Positions 1-9,998 of a stretch of DNA of 64,000 nucleotides are shown one piece after another. The DNA is from Termitomyces sp. T153. Its lineage: Eukaryota > Basidiomycota > Agaricomycetes > Agaricales > Lyophyllaceae. Numbering within the stretch: the first letter of the stretch is position 1; each line of letters begins with the position of its first letter. The stretch covers positions 310,001-374,000 of the forward strand of contig JACKQL020000050.1 of the NCBI GenBank assembly GCA_018296165.2, in the 5' to 3' direction. Both the position numbers and the translations under genes were made by a program. The notes below the pieces were generated by a model, which did not search any database, was not told the origin of the DNA, and saw nothing but the letters and a program-made list of their open reading frames with translations.

Positions 1-332
1 GAGACGATAACCAAGTTTGAAATCATGGGCGGCGCCTCTGTGCGCGGTGAGTACTCTTGATGAACCCTCCTCCACCAAAACTATCATTTAAATATTCAGA
101 CGAAACAATTCCTATACACCTCCTCCTCGGTGGCTTTGACCTCACTCCAACACTCCGTGACGTCGATAAGAAGTTTAGCATGAGGTGCTATCTCAACCTT
201 GTTCTGATCGGTGAGAACCGACACCACTTTAAGCAGCAGGTACGTCACCTCTCCGCTCTCCCTCGCCATCAATCCAACAAGACTCTGAGATTTCTCCCGT
301 AGATCACGTCATTTCATCAAGATCTCGCATGA
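1..332 (+). CDS. VPS26-like retromer subunit, 3' end (cut by window edge)
   Basis: Encodes the C-terminal part of an arrestin-fold VPS26-type protein. VPS26 is the cargo-selective retromer subunit acting in endosome-to-Golgi sorting. Three exons are visible: 1-46, 100-239 and 303-332, separated by GT-AG introns of 53 bp (47-99) and 63 bp (240-302). Family hallmarks are ETITKFEIM, ETIPIHLLLGGFDLTPT, YLNLVLI and FKQQ. Several normally invariant positions differ (MGGAS for MDGAP, RCY for RYY, a codon lost before ENR), so this may be a diverged paralogue or a decaying copy rather than the main VPS26. The 5' part lies left of the window. A second, deleted copy is at 49738-50520. Family assignment is firm; functionality is open. 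Confidence 0.75.
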
Positions 333-907
333 GACAACCCTTGCGATCCAGGTTAATCTACACTTCGTCATATTCAAGAATTGGTCAGAAAAGGCGTTGA
401 ATATGCTCTTAGCATCGATGCGTCTTGTCTGTCCTTTTCCATGACCTGGGATTTTTAAAACTTGCTGTGGGCGCGGGCTGGATTTTACTGGCACAATCTG
501 CGCATTGCATAACGTGCGTGCCTCTCTTGTTGATCGTTCGATTCCCTGACTTTGACTTTGACCTATTGACAGCAATCAAACTGCGATCATGTTTCAGAGT
601 ATCCTGGGCTATCGACAAATTTTGTAGGAATTTCTGGCCAAGGTGTAGTGTTGTTAATTAGCCCCTCAAGTTTACTATATGGCAACTTGGTTGCCAAATA
701 TCGACGAGGACACTGACGGACGTATTTTTTGAAATTCCGACATCGAAACAATTTGCTCCCTTCTCGTCTTTTCTGTAATCTCTCTCCTGACCGCTCCGAG
801 CTGTACATCGTAATGGTTCATGTTATTGCAACCAGTGCCGCACGAACACCACTACGCTAGCTACACTTGTATCTTGTACCAATGCTAGATGCCTAGAAAA
901 CATTGTT
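333..907. other. Duplicated spacer, no gene supported
   Basis: This is the 3' flank of the VPS26-like gene, paralogous to 50521-51060. Both copies have short open frames on both strands, but none shows a recognisable domain or consistent splicing. Confidence 0.5.
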
Positions 908-1340
908 CTACTCCCTTTTCCTTCTTCTCTCTGCGATTCTTGTCAAGATAATCTCCCGACCACTGCGAGAAAAATGCCTCTTTCTCTTTTCCCCTCCATT
1001 CGCAACCACCTTGTGCCCCGTTCCCGATGTCGTCTGTTCACTCACGGATTTGGTCGCTGTCGGAACTGCAGCTACAAGCGTCGAATGGTCGTGGGTCACC
1101 GTCACCGTCGTCGATGGTTGGACTTCTGGGATTAGGTTCTTGAGTGCCCCTTCTTTTAAAGCAAACGAGCCAGGTTGTCCCACACTTTCCTGATATCGTC
1201 AGCGGCTTCTCTCAGAAAAATAGTGACGCGATAGTATGGACGATAGTGTTTGCACGCCTCAAAGATGGGGCGGCCTTGTTCGTCTTTCACAGACGAGATC
1301 TCGTTGCTTTTGATGCTAGGACAAGAGTTGATGAACTCAT
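908..1340 (-). pseudogene. Truncated copy of the secreted-protein gene
   Basis: Paralogue of the gene at 51062-51943. The C-terminal part is readable, with NLIPEVQPSTT, AAVPTATKSVSEQTTSG and GREIILTRIAERR shared with the right copy. The first exon, with its signal peptide and most of the N-terminal domain, is absent: sequence runs from GTTGATGAACTC straight into ATGTCGCGTGATG, which in the right copy are about 460 bp apart. A further 4-nt loss near 1160 shifts the frame between the VWDNLAR and GALKNLI motifs. It cannot encode the secreted protein. Confidence 0.7.
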
Positions 1341-1399
1341 GTCGCGTGATGAGAGTGACCTGGCCCCTTACGTTAAATCAGGTGGTAAAGAGCGTTCGA

Positions 1400-1879
1400 T
1401 ATAAGGACAACAATGTCAAAGGAATCGAAAATGCAGACATGGGGAGGACCAGCCTGAAGGTTATCCTAGGATAAGGCTGCTATTTATCATCGATTGCTTT
1501 TGTGGGCGTTTTGATGTTTCAAGTCACCTTCCTACGGCCCAAAATAAAAGTTCGTTTACCAGATGATTGAACCACAATGTGAGGGCGCGGTTGCGCCGTT
1601 CAACGCCGCAGCTGTGATTGCTTGCCTGACCTGGAAATATTGCTTGTAGTGCCTGTCCTCGATTATGTATATGCACATTTACTATGTATGACGATTAAAC
1701 TATGGCCATTGATACAAGATGATTTTCGGACAAGCCTATCATACGTCATATAGCAACCGTGAAAAGCTTCCCACAACGAGCGAAACACCAGAGAAACGCA
1801 AGGAATCTGTCCTCTTCCTTCCAGCCACGGTCATCAGGTGCAGGTCCTCGTATCTCCTTGCGACGCTTTATCGCTGCAT
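1400..1879. other. Duplicated intergenic sequence
   Basis: Paralogous to 52010-52540. It holds the motif TGTGGGCGTTTT (about 1502), repeated at 2822, 52132 and 53541, which marks the start of each tandem unit of this segment. No gene is supported. Confidence 0.4.
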
Positions 1880-2326
1880 TTATAATCTAAACAATAGTGT
1901 GAGAGAAACTTGGTGAGTGAAACACGAGAGGATACCAACCCATGAATAATAAGCCAGGCTCAATAATCCTTTTTCATCTGATCTCATCGTACTCCATCTC
2001 TTGATGTCTTCAACTTCTACTTCTTTTGAATAATCAAAGCCTTTCTCCTTAACCCAAGACCGTGTGAACGCTCTCCTGACATCTATGTTATACTGTAGAC
2101 GTTCGATGCTGATAAGATGCCACATAAGGCTGTCATCCTCACTATCGGTTTCATCGTCGCTATTGATTTCGTCATCACTATCGTTGGTCTTGTAATTTGA
2201 CCATTTTGCTTCGTCATAATTTTGGACGATATTCCGGACTGTCAAGAGGAGTATGCTCCAAGGATAGTGGATAGTACCATCAAGAGCTAGTGGTCTATTG
2301 TGGGGGTAGCGGTCGTAGGCTGGCAT
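1880..2326 (-). CDS. Acidic orphan protein, copy 1 (open)
   Basis: A 148-codon open frame with no family I recognise. The N-terminal half has PLALDGTIHYPWSILLLTV and EAKWSNY. The middle is an Asp/Glu/Ser stretch (residues about 50-68), and basic, aromatic-rich segments follow (RRAFTRSWVKEKGFDYSKE). Three paralogous copies in the window (about 3180-3638, 52560-52960 and 53920-54235) are all broken by stops in the homologous stretch, so this is the only readable member. The last 25 or so residues may be intronic, because the paralogues diverge there. Function is unknown. Confidence 0.45.
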   Translation of the reverse strand: MPAYDRYPHNRPLALDGTIHYPWSILLLTVRNIVQNYDEAKWSNYKTNDSDDEINSDDETDSEDDSLMWHLISIERLQYNIDVRRAFTRSWVKEKGFDYSKEVEVEDIKRWSTMRSDEKGLLSLAYYSWVGILSCFTHQVSLTLLFRL

Positions 2327-2430
2327 GAGGACTATTCAGTGAATGATGCTAGGCTAGTACTGATGGATTATTTTGGCAAAACATCAAAAGCGGATCTGAG
2401 AAAGCTTTGAGGGAGTGTACCTGGGATGAA

Positions 2431-2757
2431 TTAGGCGCAGCGTACTTGAACTTGAAGGCAACTGAAGGCAACTAGCGACGACAAGAAATCATGAAGTCGT
2501 GGCACATATGATATATTGTACGCATCAGATGCATCAGATGGTTGATCACGGATCTGGCATCCCTGTTGACAAGCAACCTTTGTTGGTTCCGTCAACTTGA
2601 CCAAAGAGCGGATACCTTCGGACGAACATGTATAGGTGCCTGAAATAATATCAAATAGATAACAAGTCCTGCCCGAGACCAGGACATCACAAAGATTCAA
2701 GGAGAGAAGGATGAACGAACAGTCGAAGAATGATTGAGTTATATGATGGCCAGTCAT
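2431..2757 (-). CDS. Hypothetical 108-aa frame, repeated in the right copy
   Basis: Encodes DVLVSGRTCYLFDI and GTYTCSSEGIRSLVKLTEPT. The counterpart at 53183-53476 keeps DVLVSGR, YLFDI, GTYTCSSEG and PCQQGCQI in frame, which hints at coding history. It lies upstream (minus sense) of orphan copy 1 and could be a 5' exon of the same gene. No domain is recognised. Confidence 0.3.
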   Translation of the reverse strand: MTGHHITQSFFDCSFILLSLNLCDVLVSGRTCYLFDIISGTYTCSSEGIRSLVKLTEPTKVACQQGCQIRDQPSDASDAYNISYVPRLHDFLSSLVAFSCLQVQVRCA

Positions 2758-3179
2758 AATCCAGCCTTTTTAATATTCGCATTGGTCAACAAGAAATCAA
2801 CCCAGATTATCGACTGCTCTTGTGGGCGTTTTGGAATTTCAAACCACCGTACTGCCCAAGTTTGTTGTACTGGAAGAATACGAGGCTACACAATGTGAGG
2901 GCGCAAATTGTATTGACTCCGTTGTAGTGCTAGCTTCTGTGCTCAACTATGTGCGCATGCAAAGTTACAATCGACACGTGGCCATTTATACATAGATTTT
3001 GGGCCTGCCTCATATGGCGGCCGTGAAAAGGTTTCCACAGCGAGCGAGTAACCAGAGAAACGCAAGTAATTTGTCCTCTTCCTTGCGACCCCAGCCATCA
3101 GGTGCAGGTCCTCGTATCTCTTTGCGATGCTTTGTCGCTTCCATTATAGTCTAAAGAATAGTGGTGAGAAACTTGGCGA

Positions 3180-3638
3180 ATGAAACACGAGAGCATACCA
3201 ACCCATGGAAAACGAACCAGGCGAAATAAGCCTTCTTCATTCTGATCTCGTCTTACTCCAAATCTTGATGTCTTCGACTTTCACTTCTTGAGAATAATCA
3301 AAGCCTTTTTCTCTAGAGTACGACCGTGTCCATGCTCTCCTGACGTCTATGTTATACTGTAGACGTTCGATACAGATCAGATCCTCGCTATTGGTTTCAT
3401 CGTCGCTATTGATTTCATCATCACTATTGTTGGTCTAGTAATTCAACCATTTTGCTTCGCAATAATTTTCGATGATATTCTGGGCCATCGAGGAGAGTTT
3501 GCTCCGAGGATAATGGATAATACTGTCAAGGGCTAAGAGTCTATTGCGACAGTAGACTTCGTAAGATAGCATGAGGACTATCTGATGGGTGACAAAAGCC
3601 TGACAAGATTGGAGGTAAAAATTCAGACAAGAGCACAA
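3180..3638 (-). pseudogene. Acidic orphan gene, copy 2 (broken)
   Basis: Paralogue of copy 1. It keeps LLALDSIIHYPRSKL and CEAKWLNY, then meets a TAG where copy 1 has AAG (after WSNY). The sequence homologous to the acidic stretch and the KEKGFDYS-like segment remains readable beyond the stop. Confidence 0.5.
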
Positions 3639-3699
3639 GGGGAACTTACAGTCTGTGCCGACGTTAGGTCAGAGCTGAGGCATGGGGCTCGAGGAGTAG

Positions 3700-4315
3700 T
3701 CTGTAAGGCCATTAATTATTCTGCCAAAAAAAAAAGAAGGCAATTCTCACAGCTGCATCAATGGACTAAGTACTTACCTGGGATCGGTCAGACAGTGTAA
3801 CGAACTTGGAAAAGATCGCGAAGTTGTGCAACATCCACATCAGATGCATCAGATGTTTTATCAACGATCTGATTACACTTGACTCTTCATATGTTCAGGT
3901 CAGGAGCGGAATCTCTTACACGTCGATTCAGCCTTCACATTCAAATCTGAAAGTGAAAAGAGTATCAGATTGAAGGCATCTGAAAGACCATATGGTCTTC
4001 TTATGCAGACAGAGACAGAACAAGACCACGCTGTGGATTCAAGAGATCGAGAGAAAGATCTACGGACAAGCAGAGACTAGTGGAATGGAAGGTAAAGGAA
4101 AGTACTGTCGGTGACCCAGATATGAAATGAGATTTTGGATGACTTTGGCTTCCATTGATATCCTCAGGATATTCCTTAGAAAATAAGAAACTTACATCTC
4201 TAGTATGCAAAGTATGAGTGTGCCAAGTTTTGTATTTTTTTTTCATTCAAGGAAGGATGCCAAGACATCCCAATGGAAGGGTTGTTTTGAGTGTGAAATG
4301 AAATGTGATGGGTAT
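3700..4315. other. Junction between host DNA and transposon island
   Basis: Host-like sequence fades by about 3950. Positions about 3990-4070 (CTTATGCAGACAGAGACAG and following) match 48293-48365, just upstream of the 3' LTR of the 9 kb gypsy element, so a transposon relic starts here. Minus-strand frames at 4001-4382 have splice-like signals but no recognisable domain. Confidence 0.4.
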
Positions 4316-4545
4316 TGATACGCCTGTCTCGTACACGAGACAGGTAGAATATACTAAAAAGATAACAAATACCAGTTAACAAGCTGAAAACCGTAAGCTT
4401 GGGTAATGTCGAAAACTGTAGACATGAAAAACTTACCTAGTATGAAAAGAAAATCACCAAAGATCCCAAAGAGCACACATTGAATGATGCCAGCAGAAGC
4501 TCTGATGTCGAATCGAGGCTGATCATGCATTTTGATAGGCGATCA
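4316..4545. repeat. Dispersed ~225 bp repeat, copy 1
   Basis: Near-identical to 19710-19937 in the same orientation; homology stops sharply at about 4545/19937. It starts with a hairpin whose 10-bp arms (CCTGTCTCGT and its complement, 4322-4343) surround an AC loop. In the second copy the arms have changed at CG sites. The minus strand shows a potential donor (GTAAGTTT) next to a hydrophobic frame, so this could be a captured exon-intron piece. Family unknown. Confidence 0.6.
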
Positions 4546-4550
4546 ATGGC

Positions 4551-5182
4551 TGTGCTTGGCAATCTGGCTAGAATTCAAACTGATGCTAAGGACAGCCATG
4601 GACGTCTATCACCACGACAGATACCCTACCCCCCTCAATACCACATGCCAGACCATCCAGAAACCAGAGCCGGCTGCCACACAAACCATGAAAAGACGGT
4701 TAGGAAGAAGTTTGGGGAAAAGAGGTGAAAGGAAAGATGTTGGACATATGCAGACTGAGTAACACTGAACCAGCATGCCATTCTGATCCCTCAACCAATA
4801 AGAAAAGAAAGCCAAGGGGAACCACACAGCACAACCACAGGCACACATGGAAAGCACCCTGGTCTGTGCATGCGCAATGAGTTATAAAAAGGGGGAGAAG
4901 AGCCGGGGAAAAGGGAAGCAATGACATACCATGGCTTGGCTAGCCCCAGGAAGCGGCTAACTTTAGGCTTACGAGTATTTAGTTGGTTTGGGTTTTATTT
5001 TATATATATATTTGAACCCATTCAAAAGTTCAAGGCTGTCTCAACTAGCAAATAAATCAATTTGATTATTATCTATGACTGTAAATGTCTAAGTGAGCTT
5101 TTGTGTAACTAAAGCCTCCAAAACTCAGTGAAAACAAAGTTTGATCCATTGATCCAATCAATTGATGGCATCAAAACTTACA
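4551..5182 (+). repeat. Candidate 5' LTR of gypsy element 1
   Basis: Placed between the repeat ending at 4545 and the TTACA at about 5182 that precedes a TGGAGCCCACTGC PBS-like stretch (5190-5203). A TATA box (TTATAAAAAGG, about 4881) followed by purine-rich sequence fits an LTR promoter. No matching 3' LTR was found before 12075, so both ends are estimates. Confidence 0.35.
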
Positions 5183-5331
5183 TTTCACATCATCTGGAGC
5201 CCACTGCAAGGGGCTTTTTGTTGCACAAAAACTTACTTTTGGATTTCCTTGAGAAAGTCCAACCCTTGTGAAACATTAGTTTTGCACCACCTGGGTCTTG
5301 GCCCAAAACACCTGAAGTTATTACAACCAAG

Positions 5332-6801
5332 GTGAAAAACTCTGTTACATTAAGGAAAAGAGAAACTAGGACCAATAGCAGTGGTTCAAAGTCCTTTTTG
5401 CCTGACCCTGAAACCTTACTCAGAAAGAGAAAACTTTGGACTGAGAAAGTAATTTCAAGCTCACTAAAAGAACTGTGCCCTACTACTCAACCAGTTTCTA
5501 CTGCCCCAATAATGGAGCAAAATATCAGATACAAACTGCCACTGCCTGACAGCAGGGATGCACCTAAGTTTAAGCATACTGAGCCCTCTGAGGTTTGTCG
5601 CTTTTTGCAAAGGATGATCTCTCTGTTTGAACATGCTGGGATCCAAGGAGATAAGGAAAGGAAAAAGAGAATCTTAGAGTATGTGGATGCTCAGACTGAA
5701 CAAGAATGGCTGGGCTTTGATTCCTTTGGAGATGACTATACTTGGTCTGCTTTTGAGAAAGGAATCAAGGAGTCTTATCCAGAAGCAGTAGATGACACAG
5801 GTAGTGTTGCAAACCTGGACAGAATCTGCAGAGAACATGCCAGACTTAGTAGGAATGACACTACAGAGATCCATTCTCTGATAAGGAAATTTAGAGCTGA
5901 GGCTAAGAAGTTGGCTAAGGTCACTGGGAATGGGTCTCTGGTAGACAAATTCCTGGGATGCTTTACACCAGCTTTTGGAGATGTGATTGAGGAGAGGTTG
6001 ATCAGTAGATATGGCCACTACAAAGACCCTGCTAGAAATAGGCACAAGGACAACAAATATGACCTATCAGAAGTGCTGACAGTAGTGGGGACCTTGATAG
6101 ATGGTGCTACTGTAAGGAGCCCTAGAGAGGAGAAAATAGACAAAAGAGAAACTAGTAGGGGGAACATTGAGGAGGAAGTGGAAGAGAAAATGGCTCATCT
6201 CCAAGATGCTGTGGTTACCATTGGGAAACAAATGAGGAACATCCAGAGTACTATGCAAGCTTTGCAAGCTGGTCAGTTGGACATGTGCAATACCTTCTTG
6301 AATACCAAAGGAAGCCAGAGTATAAGGGCAGAAGGACCTCCTACATTTCCAACTTCTGGGAGAAGCGGTATTACTTGCTTCTATTGTTGGCAAACTGGAC
6401 ATAGAATCTCAGAGTGTGAAGTCATCAAGGGAGATGTACAAAAAGGATGGATCATCCTATTGGAAGGGAGAGCCAGACTACCCAATGGTGCTCCTTTACC
6501 TAGGGATCCTGCTGGTATATCTCCTCATGCTAGACTAGCACAAGTACATGATAAGCAAGTGAACATGTATTTTGGATGGCCAGAAGATGACCCTCTAGAG
6601 ACTGTCACTTACTCTACCTATGTAAACTCTGCTAGAGACACAAGGGATGACATGCTGGAATGCATTCAACATAAGGAGTCAGACTGCTTGGGGGACTTGG
6701 AGAAAGGTTTCAATAAAATGGCTGACATGCTGAGTGTGTTGGTCAACACAAGAAATACAGCTAGTCCTGAAGGACAGAAATCTTCCTCTAAGGATTTTTA
6801 A
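5332..6801 (+). CDS. Gag of gypsy element 1
   Basis: A 489-codon open frame encoding a retrotransposon capsid/nucleocapsid protein. Residues about 75-260 form the helical capsid-like part (SEVCRFLQRMISLFEHAG, EQEWLGFDSFGDDYTW). A coiled-coil-like stretch lies near 285-325. A CCHC zinc knuckle, CFYCWQTGHRISEC, sits at about residue 349 with all four ligands intact. The true start may be downstream, since the first 60 residues are basic and lack capsid features. It is followed after 8 bp by the protease frame in a different register. Confidence 0.75.
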   Translation: MKNSVTLRKRETRTNSSGSKSFLPDPETLLRKRKLWTEKVISSSLKELCPTTQPVSTAPIMEQNIRYKLPLPDSRDAPKFKHTEPSEVCRFLQRMISLFEHAGIQGDKERKKRILEYVDAQTEQEWLGFDSFGDDYTWSAFEKGIKESYPEAVDDTGSVANLDRICREHARLSRNDTTEIHSLIRKFRAEAKKLAKVTGNGSLVDKFLGCFTPAFGDVIEERLISRYGHYKDPARNRHKDNKYDLSEVLTVVGTLIDGATVRSPREEKIDKRETSRGNIEEEVEEKMAHLQDAVVTIGKQMRNIQSTMQALQAGQLDMCNTFLNTKGSQSIRAEGPPTFPTSGRSGITCFYCWQTGHRISECEVIKGDVQKGWIILLEGRARLPNGAPLPRDPAGISPHARLAQVHDKQVNMYFGWPEDDPLETVTYSTYVNSARDTRDDMLECIQHKESDCLGDLEKGFNKMADMLSVLVNTRNTASPEGQKSSSKDF

Positions 6802-6809
6802 ATAACTCA

Positions 6810-7691
6810 ATGAAGGCAATTAGGAAAGAGGCATCTCAACCAGGAGTATCCTCATTGCTAGAGAGAACCCCTGAAAAACCCTGGAAAGAAAAGCTAACTC
6901 TGGTGATTCCACCTAGAGTTGCACCAAAACTGGACCTACCTTTTAAGAAGGTTCCAGCCCTCAATGAGGGACCAGACTTACCAGTGCAGGACACTGTTAA
7001 AAGTTCCTTAACAGGAACAAAGAGGAAGGAGTGGGATAGGACCATTGATAAGCTCTGGGAGGCTACTGTACCTTTCAGTACTGGAGAACTGTTAGATGTG
7101 GCTCCTGGATTAAGGGAGGCAATGATACAAAAATTGACTCTCCAATCAGGGACTCAGTCTAGGGACCCCAATATCCCAAGAGTAGCAGTTCAACAGCAGA
7201 CTGTAAGGGAGAAGAAACCACCTGACAAAGTAGATGTCAATGACCTACCAATGGCAACCTATTTCATTGCAGATGGAACACAGGATGATTTGCCTACTGG
7301 TGCAGTGGTGCATCAGGATTGTGTAGCCACCTACTTGGAAAATATCCCTCCAGGAGAAAAGCCAGTAGTGGTGTATGTGGCTAGAGATTTGCAAGTGTTG
7401 AGATCCTTGAATCCTATTGTCAATCAGAGGGGACAAGTAGAGACAATTCTAGATAGTGGTTCTCAGATAGTCTGTATGGCACTAGATGAGGCACTTTGTT
7501 TAGGATTGACTTGGGATCCAGACATATGCTTAAGGATGGAGAGTGCCAACAGTCAAGTGAATACATCAGTTGGTTTAGCCAAAAATGTACCATTTACTTT
7601 TGCTGAAGGCTTCACTATTTATCTACAAGTGCATATCTTTGTCAAGCCAGCTTACACTGTCTTGTATTGGGTTGTCCATTTGACACACTGA
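6810..7691 (+). CDS. Protease region of gypsy element 1
   Basis: A 293-codon frame with a low-complexity N-terminal linker and then a retropepsin-like domain: the catalytic motif ILDSGSQIV is at about residue 214, followed by LRMESANSQ. The partner motif near the C-terminus (VHLTH) suggests the end is slightly truncated. A short disrupted stretch (7692-7872) separates it from the RT frame. Confidence 0.7.
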   Translation: MKAIRKEASQPGVSSLLERTPEKPWKEKLTLVIPPRVAPKLDLPFKKVPALNEGPDLPVQDTVKSSLTGTKRKEWDRTIDKLWEATVPFSTGELLDVAPGLREAMIQKLTLQSGTQSRDPNIPRVAVQQQTVREKKPPDKVDVNDLPMATYFIADGTQDDLPTGAVVHQDCVATYLENIPPGEKPVVVYVARDLQVLRSLNPIVNQRGQVETILDSGSQIVCMALDEALCLGLTWDPDICLRMESANSQVNTSVGLAKNVPFTFAEGFTIYLQVHIFVKPAYTVLYWVVHLTH

Positions 7692-7872
7692 CATAAAGCA
7701 ACATACAAAACCTTCAAGATGGCAGTGCCATCATAACTATCAGAGATCCTAATACTGGTCGCCGGACAGCCCTGCCCACTCTTCAAAGAGGGAAGGTGCC
7801 AAAGGCAGGTGTTGGAGGAGATAGTGATTCAAAATTTTCAATCTCAATGATCTGGTCAGTGACCAGGGAGAG

Positions 7873-9473
7873 GTGGCAGTAATGATTGGAGAGAGGAAGA
7901 ATGGTGAAGTAATGGTGACTGGATACACTATAAATCATAGTAGATTCAAGAACCAGGAGTTGAGAGATGTGTACCTGCAGGCCTTTGCTGCAGAGGGAGA
8001 TATGGGAGGAAGAGATGAGAAGACATTAGCAGCCTATCTAAATGGGCAGCTGTGTCAGATACCAGAGAAGTTGGAAGAAATCTTAGTACAGCAGGGAAGC
8101 CTAGAGTTAGAAGCAGGTGTGGGGGAAACTGCACAAGTATTTTCTAAGAAATACAAACCTGTTGCTAGAAAGGTGAAACCTGTACTAGGAACCTCTCCTG
8201 AGGAGTTTAGAATTGAAAGGTGTATCACTGGGGATCCACTAGCAGACATGCCACAGTTGGACCCAAACCCACTTGATTTCAAACCCACAGGGAGGTACAC
8301 TGCTGAGTGCAAGGAAATCATTGACCAAGTACATGGTGATGGTTTCTTGTGGCCAGAGGAGATGAAGGCAGTACATCATCTAATGATGCTGCAGAATAAG
8401 GCTTTTGCATGTGATGATTCTCAAAGAGGTAGGCTCAAGGAGGAATTCTTCCCTCCTGTGGTGATGCCAGTAATTCCTCACACCCCCTGGATATTGAGGA
8501 ACATTCCCATTGCTCCTGGACTCAGAGATAAAATCTGCCAGATGATGAAGCAGAAAATTAAGGCAGGAGTGTATGAGCCATCCAACTCTTCATACAGATC
8601 CCAGTGGTTCACAGTATTGAAGAAGGATGGTGAGAGTTTGAGGATAGTTCACAGTTTGGAACCTTTAAACAAAGTGGCATAGCACATTCTGGGTTGCCAC
8701 CAGCAACTGAAGAGTTAGCTAGTCACTTTGCTGACAGAGCTTGTGGAGGGATCTTTGACTTGTATGTGGGATATGATGAGAGAGTGTTGGATGTCAGGTC
8801 TAGAGACTATACCACCTTTCAGACACTCTTTGGTGCTCTAAGGTTGGTAACCCTGCCAATGGGCTGGACAAATTCAGTACCAATCTTTCATGATGACATT
8901 ACCTTCATCTTGAAAGATGAGATACCTCATGTAACTTGGCCATACATTGATGATGTGCCAATCAGAGGTCCACCTCACAGGTATGAATTACCAGATGGAG
9001 GCTATGAGTTTATCCCAGAAAATCCAGGCATTAGGAGATTTGTATGGGAACATCTGCAGAATGTAAACAGAATGTTACAAAGAATCAAATATGCTAGAGG
9101 GACTTTCTCTGGGAAGAAGTCAGTAGTCTGTGCAGATGAGATTGTAGTGGTTGGACACAGGTGTTCCTATGAGGGACAGAAACCTGAGACCAAATGGTTG
9201 GCCATTGTTATGGGGTGGGGTGATCACCAGGACAAGTCAGATGTCAGAGCTTTCCTAAGTACTTGTGGTACCTTTAGGATGTTCATTAAAGACTATGCTA
9301 AAGTGGCTGCACCTATCAACAAATTGACTCAAAACCACACACCATTTGTTTGGGGTGAGGAACAGCAGTCAGCAATGGCTCAGTTGAAGAAGTTGCTAGC
9401 TGAAAGTGCACCACTAAAACCACTTGACTATGAGTCAGAAGGGGCAGTGGTCCTATCAGTTGACACTTCTTAG
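7873..9473 (+). pseudogene. Reverse transcriptase of gypsy element 1 (frameshifted)
   Basis: Two frames cover the RT. 7873-8682 holds the linker and fingers (NIPIAPGLRDKICQMMK, WFTVLKKDGESLRIVHSLEP). 8694-9473 holds palm and thumb, with FDLYVGYDERVLDVRSRDYT, LPMGWTNSVPIFHDD and the catalytic YIDDVP intact. The reading frame changes at about 8680. The second frame ends at a TAG where the RNase H domain begins (VLSVDTS, then MAVGFGIFQ), most simply TGG to TAG. Key RT residues survive, but the protein cannot be made without suppression. Confidence 0.8.
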
Positions 9474-9998
9474 ATGGCAGTGGGCTTTGGAATATTCCAG
9501 GAAGCTCCAGACAATCCTAAGCAATGCACTTGTGCTAAGCTAGGATCCATCACCTTGAATGAGAGGGAGGCAAGATTCTCACAACCTAAGAGAGAACTCT
9601 ATGGTTTAATGAGAGCCTTGCAAGCTAATGAGGATTGGCTAGTTGGTTGTAGGAAGCTTGTAGTGGAGACAGATGCCAAGTACTTGAAGGGAATGCTAAG
9701 CAATCCTGGAGTAGGACCTAATGCCACCATGATGAGATGGATTGAGGATGTACTACTCTATTATTTTACTTTGAGGCATGTGCCAGGAAAAACCTTTAGT
9801 GTCAATGGCCTGTCTAGGAGGCTCAAACAGCCAGGAGATAAGGAGTACCCACCTCTTAATCCAGAGTTGGTAGACAACTCAAAGACTATGCACTTTGAAT
9901 ATCCAGATAAAACTAACAATGAACCAGGATGGGAGGATTGGGAACCCTTAGCACTTGAAAAGTTTGCAGATCAAATTGACACTAGAGGTAGACTTTGA
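9474..9998 (+). pseudogene. RNase H domain of gypsy element 1
   Basis: Continues in the RT frame after the TAG. Contains the RNase H pattern MAVGFGIFQ, REARFSQPKRELYGLMRAL and VVETDAKYLKGML, and ends with the tether HVPGKTFSVNGLSRR, which normally links to the integrase. Confidence 0.7.

Larger units (their letters stand above)
1..3700. repeat. Segmental duplication, left copy
   Basis: This stretch aligns by eye, in the same orientation and order, with about 50160-54250: VPS26 3' end, secreted-protein gene, then two tandem orphan-gene units. Divergence is moderate, with small indels throughout and a roughly 460 bp deletion here relative to the right copy (right positions about 51512-51971 are missing). 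The right-hand boundary fades around 3600-3900, just before transposon sequence begins. Confidence 0.8.

Noticed and set aside
4322..4357. Possible Helitron 3' end (hairpin followed by CTAA about 10 nt later)
   Set aside because: Homology with the second copy continues about 190 bp past the CTAA, so this is not a terminus, and no RepHel coding sequence is in the window.
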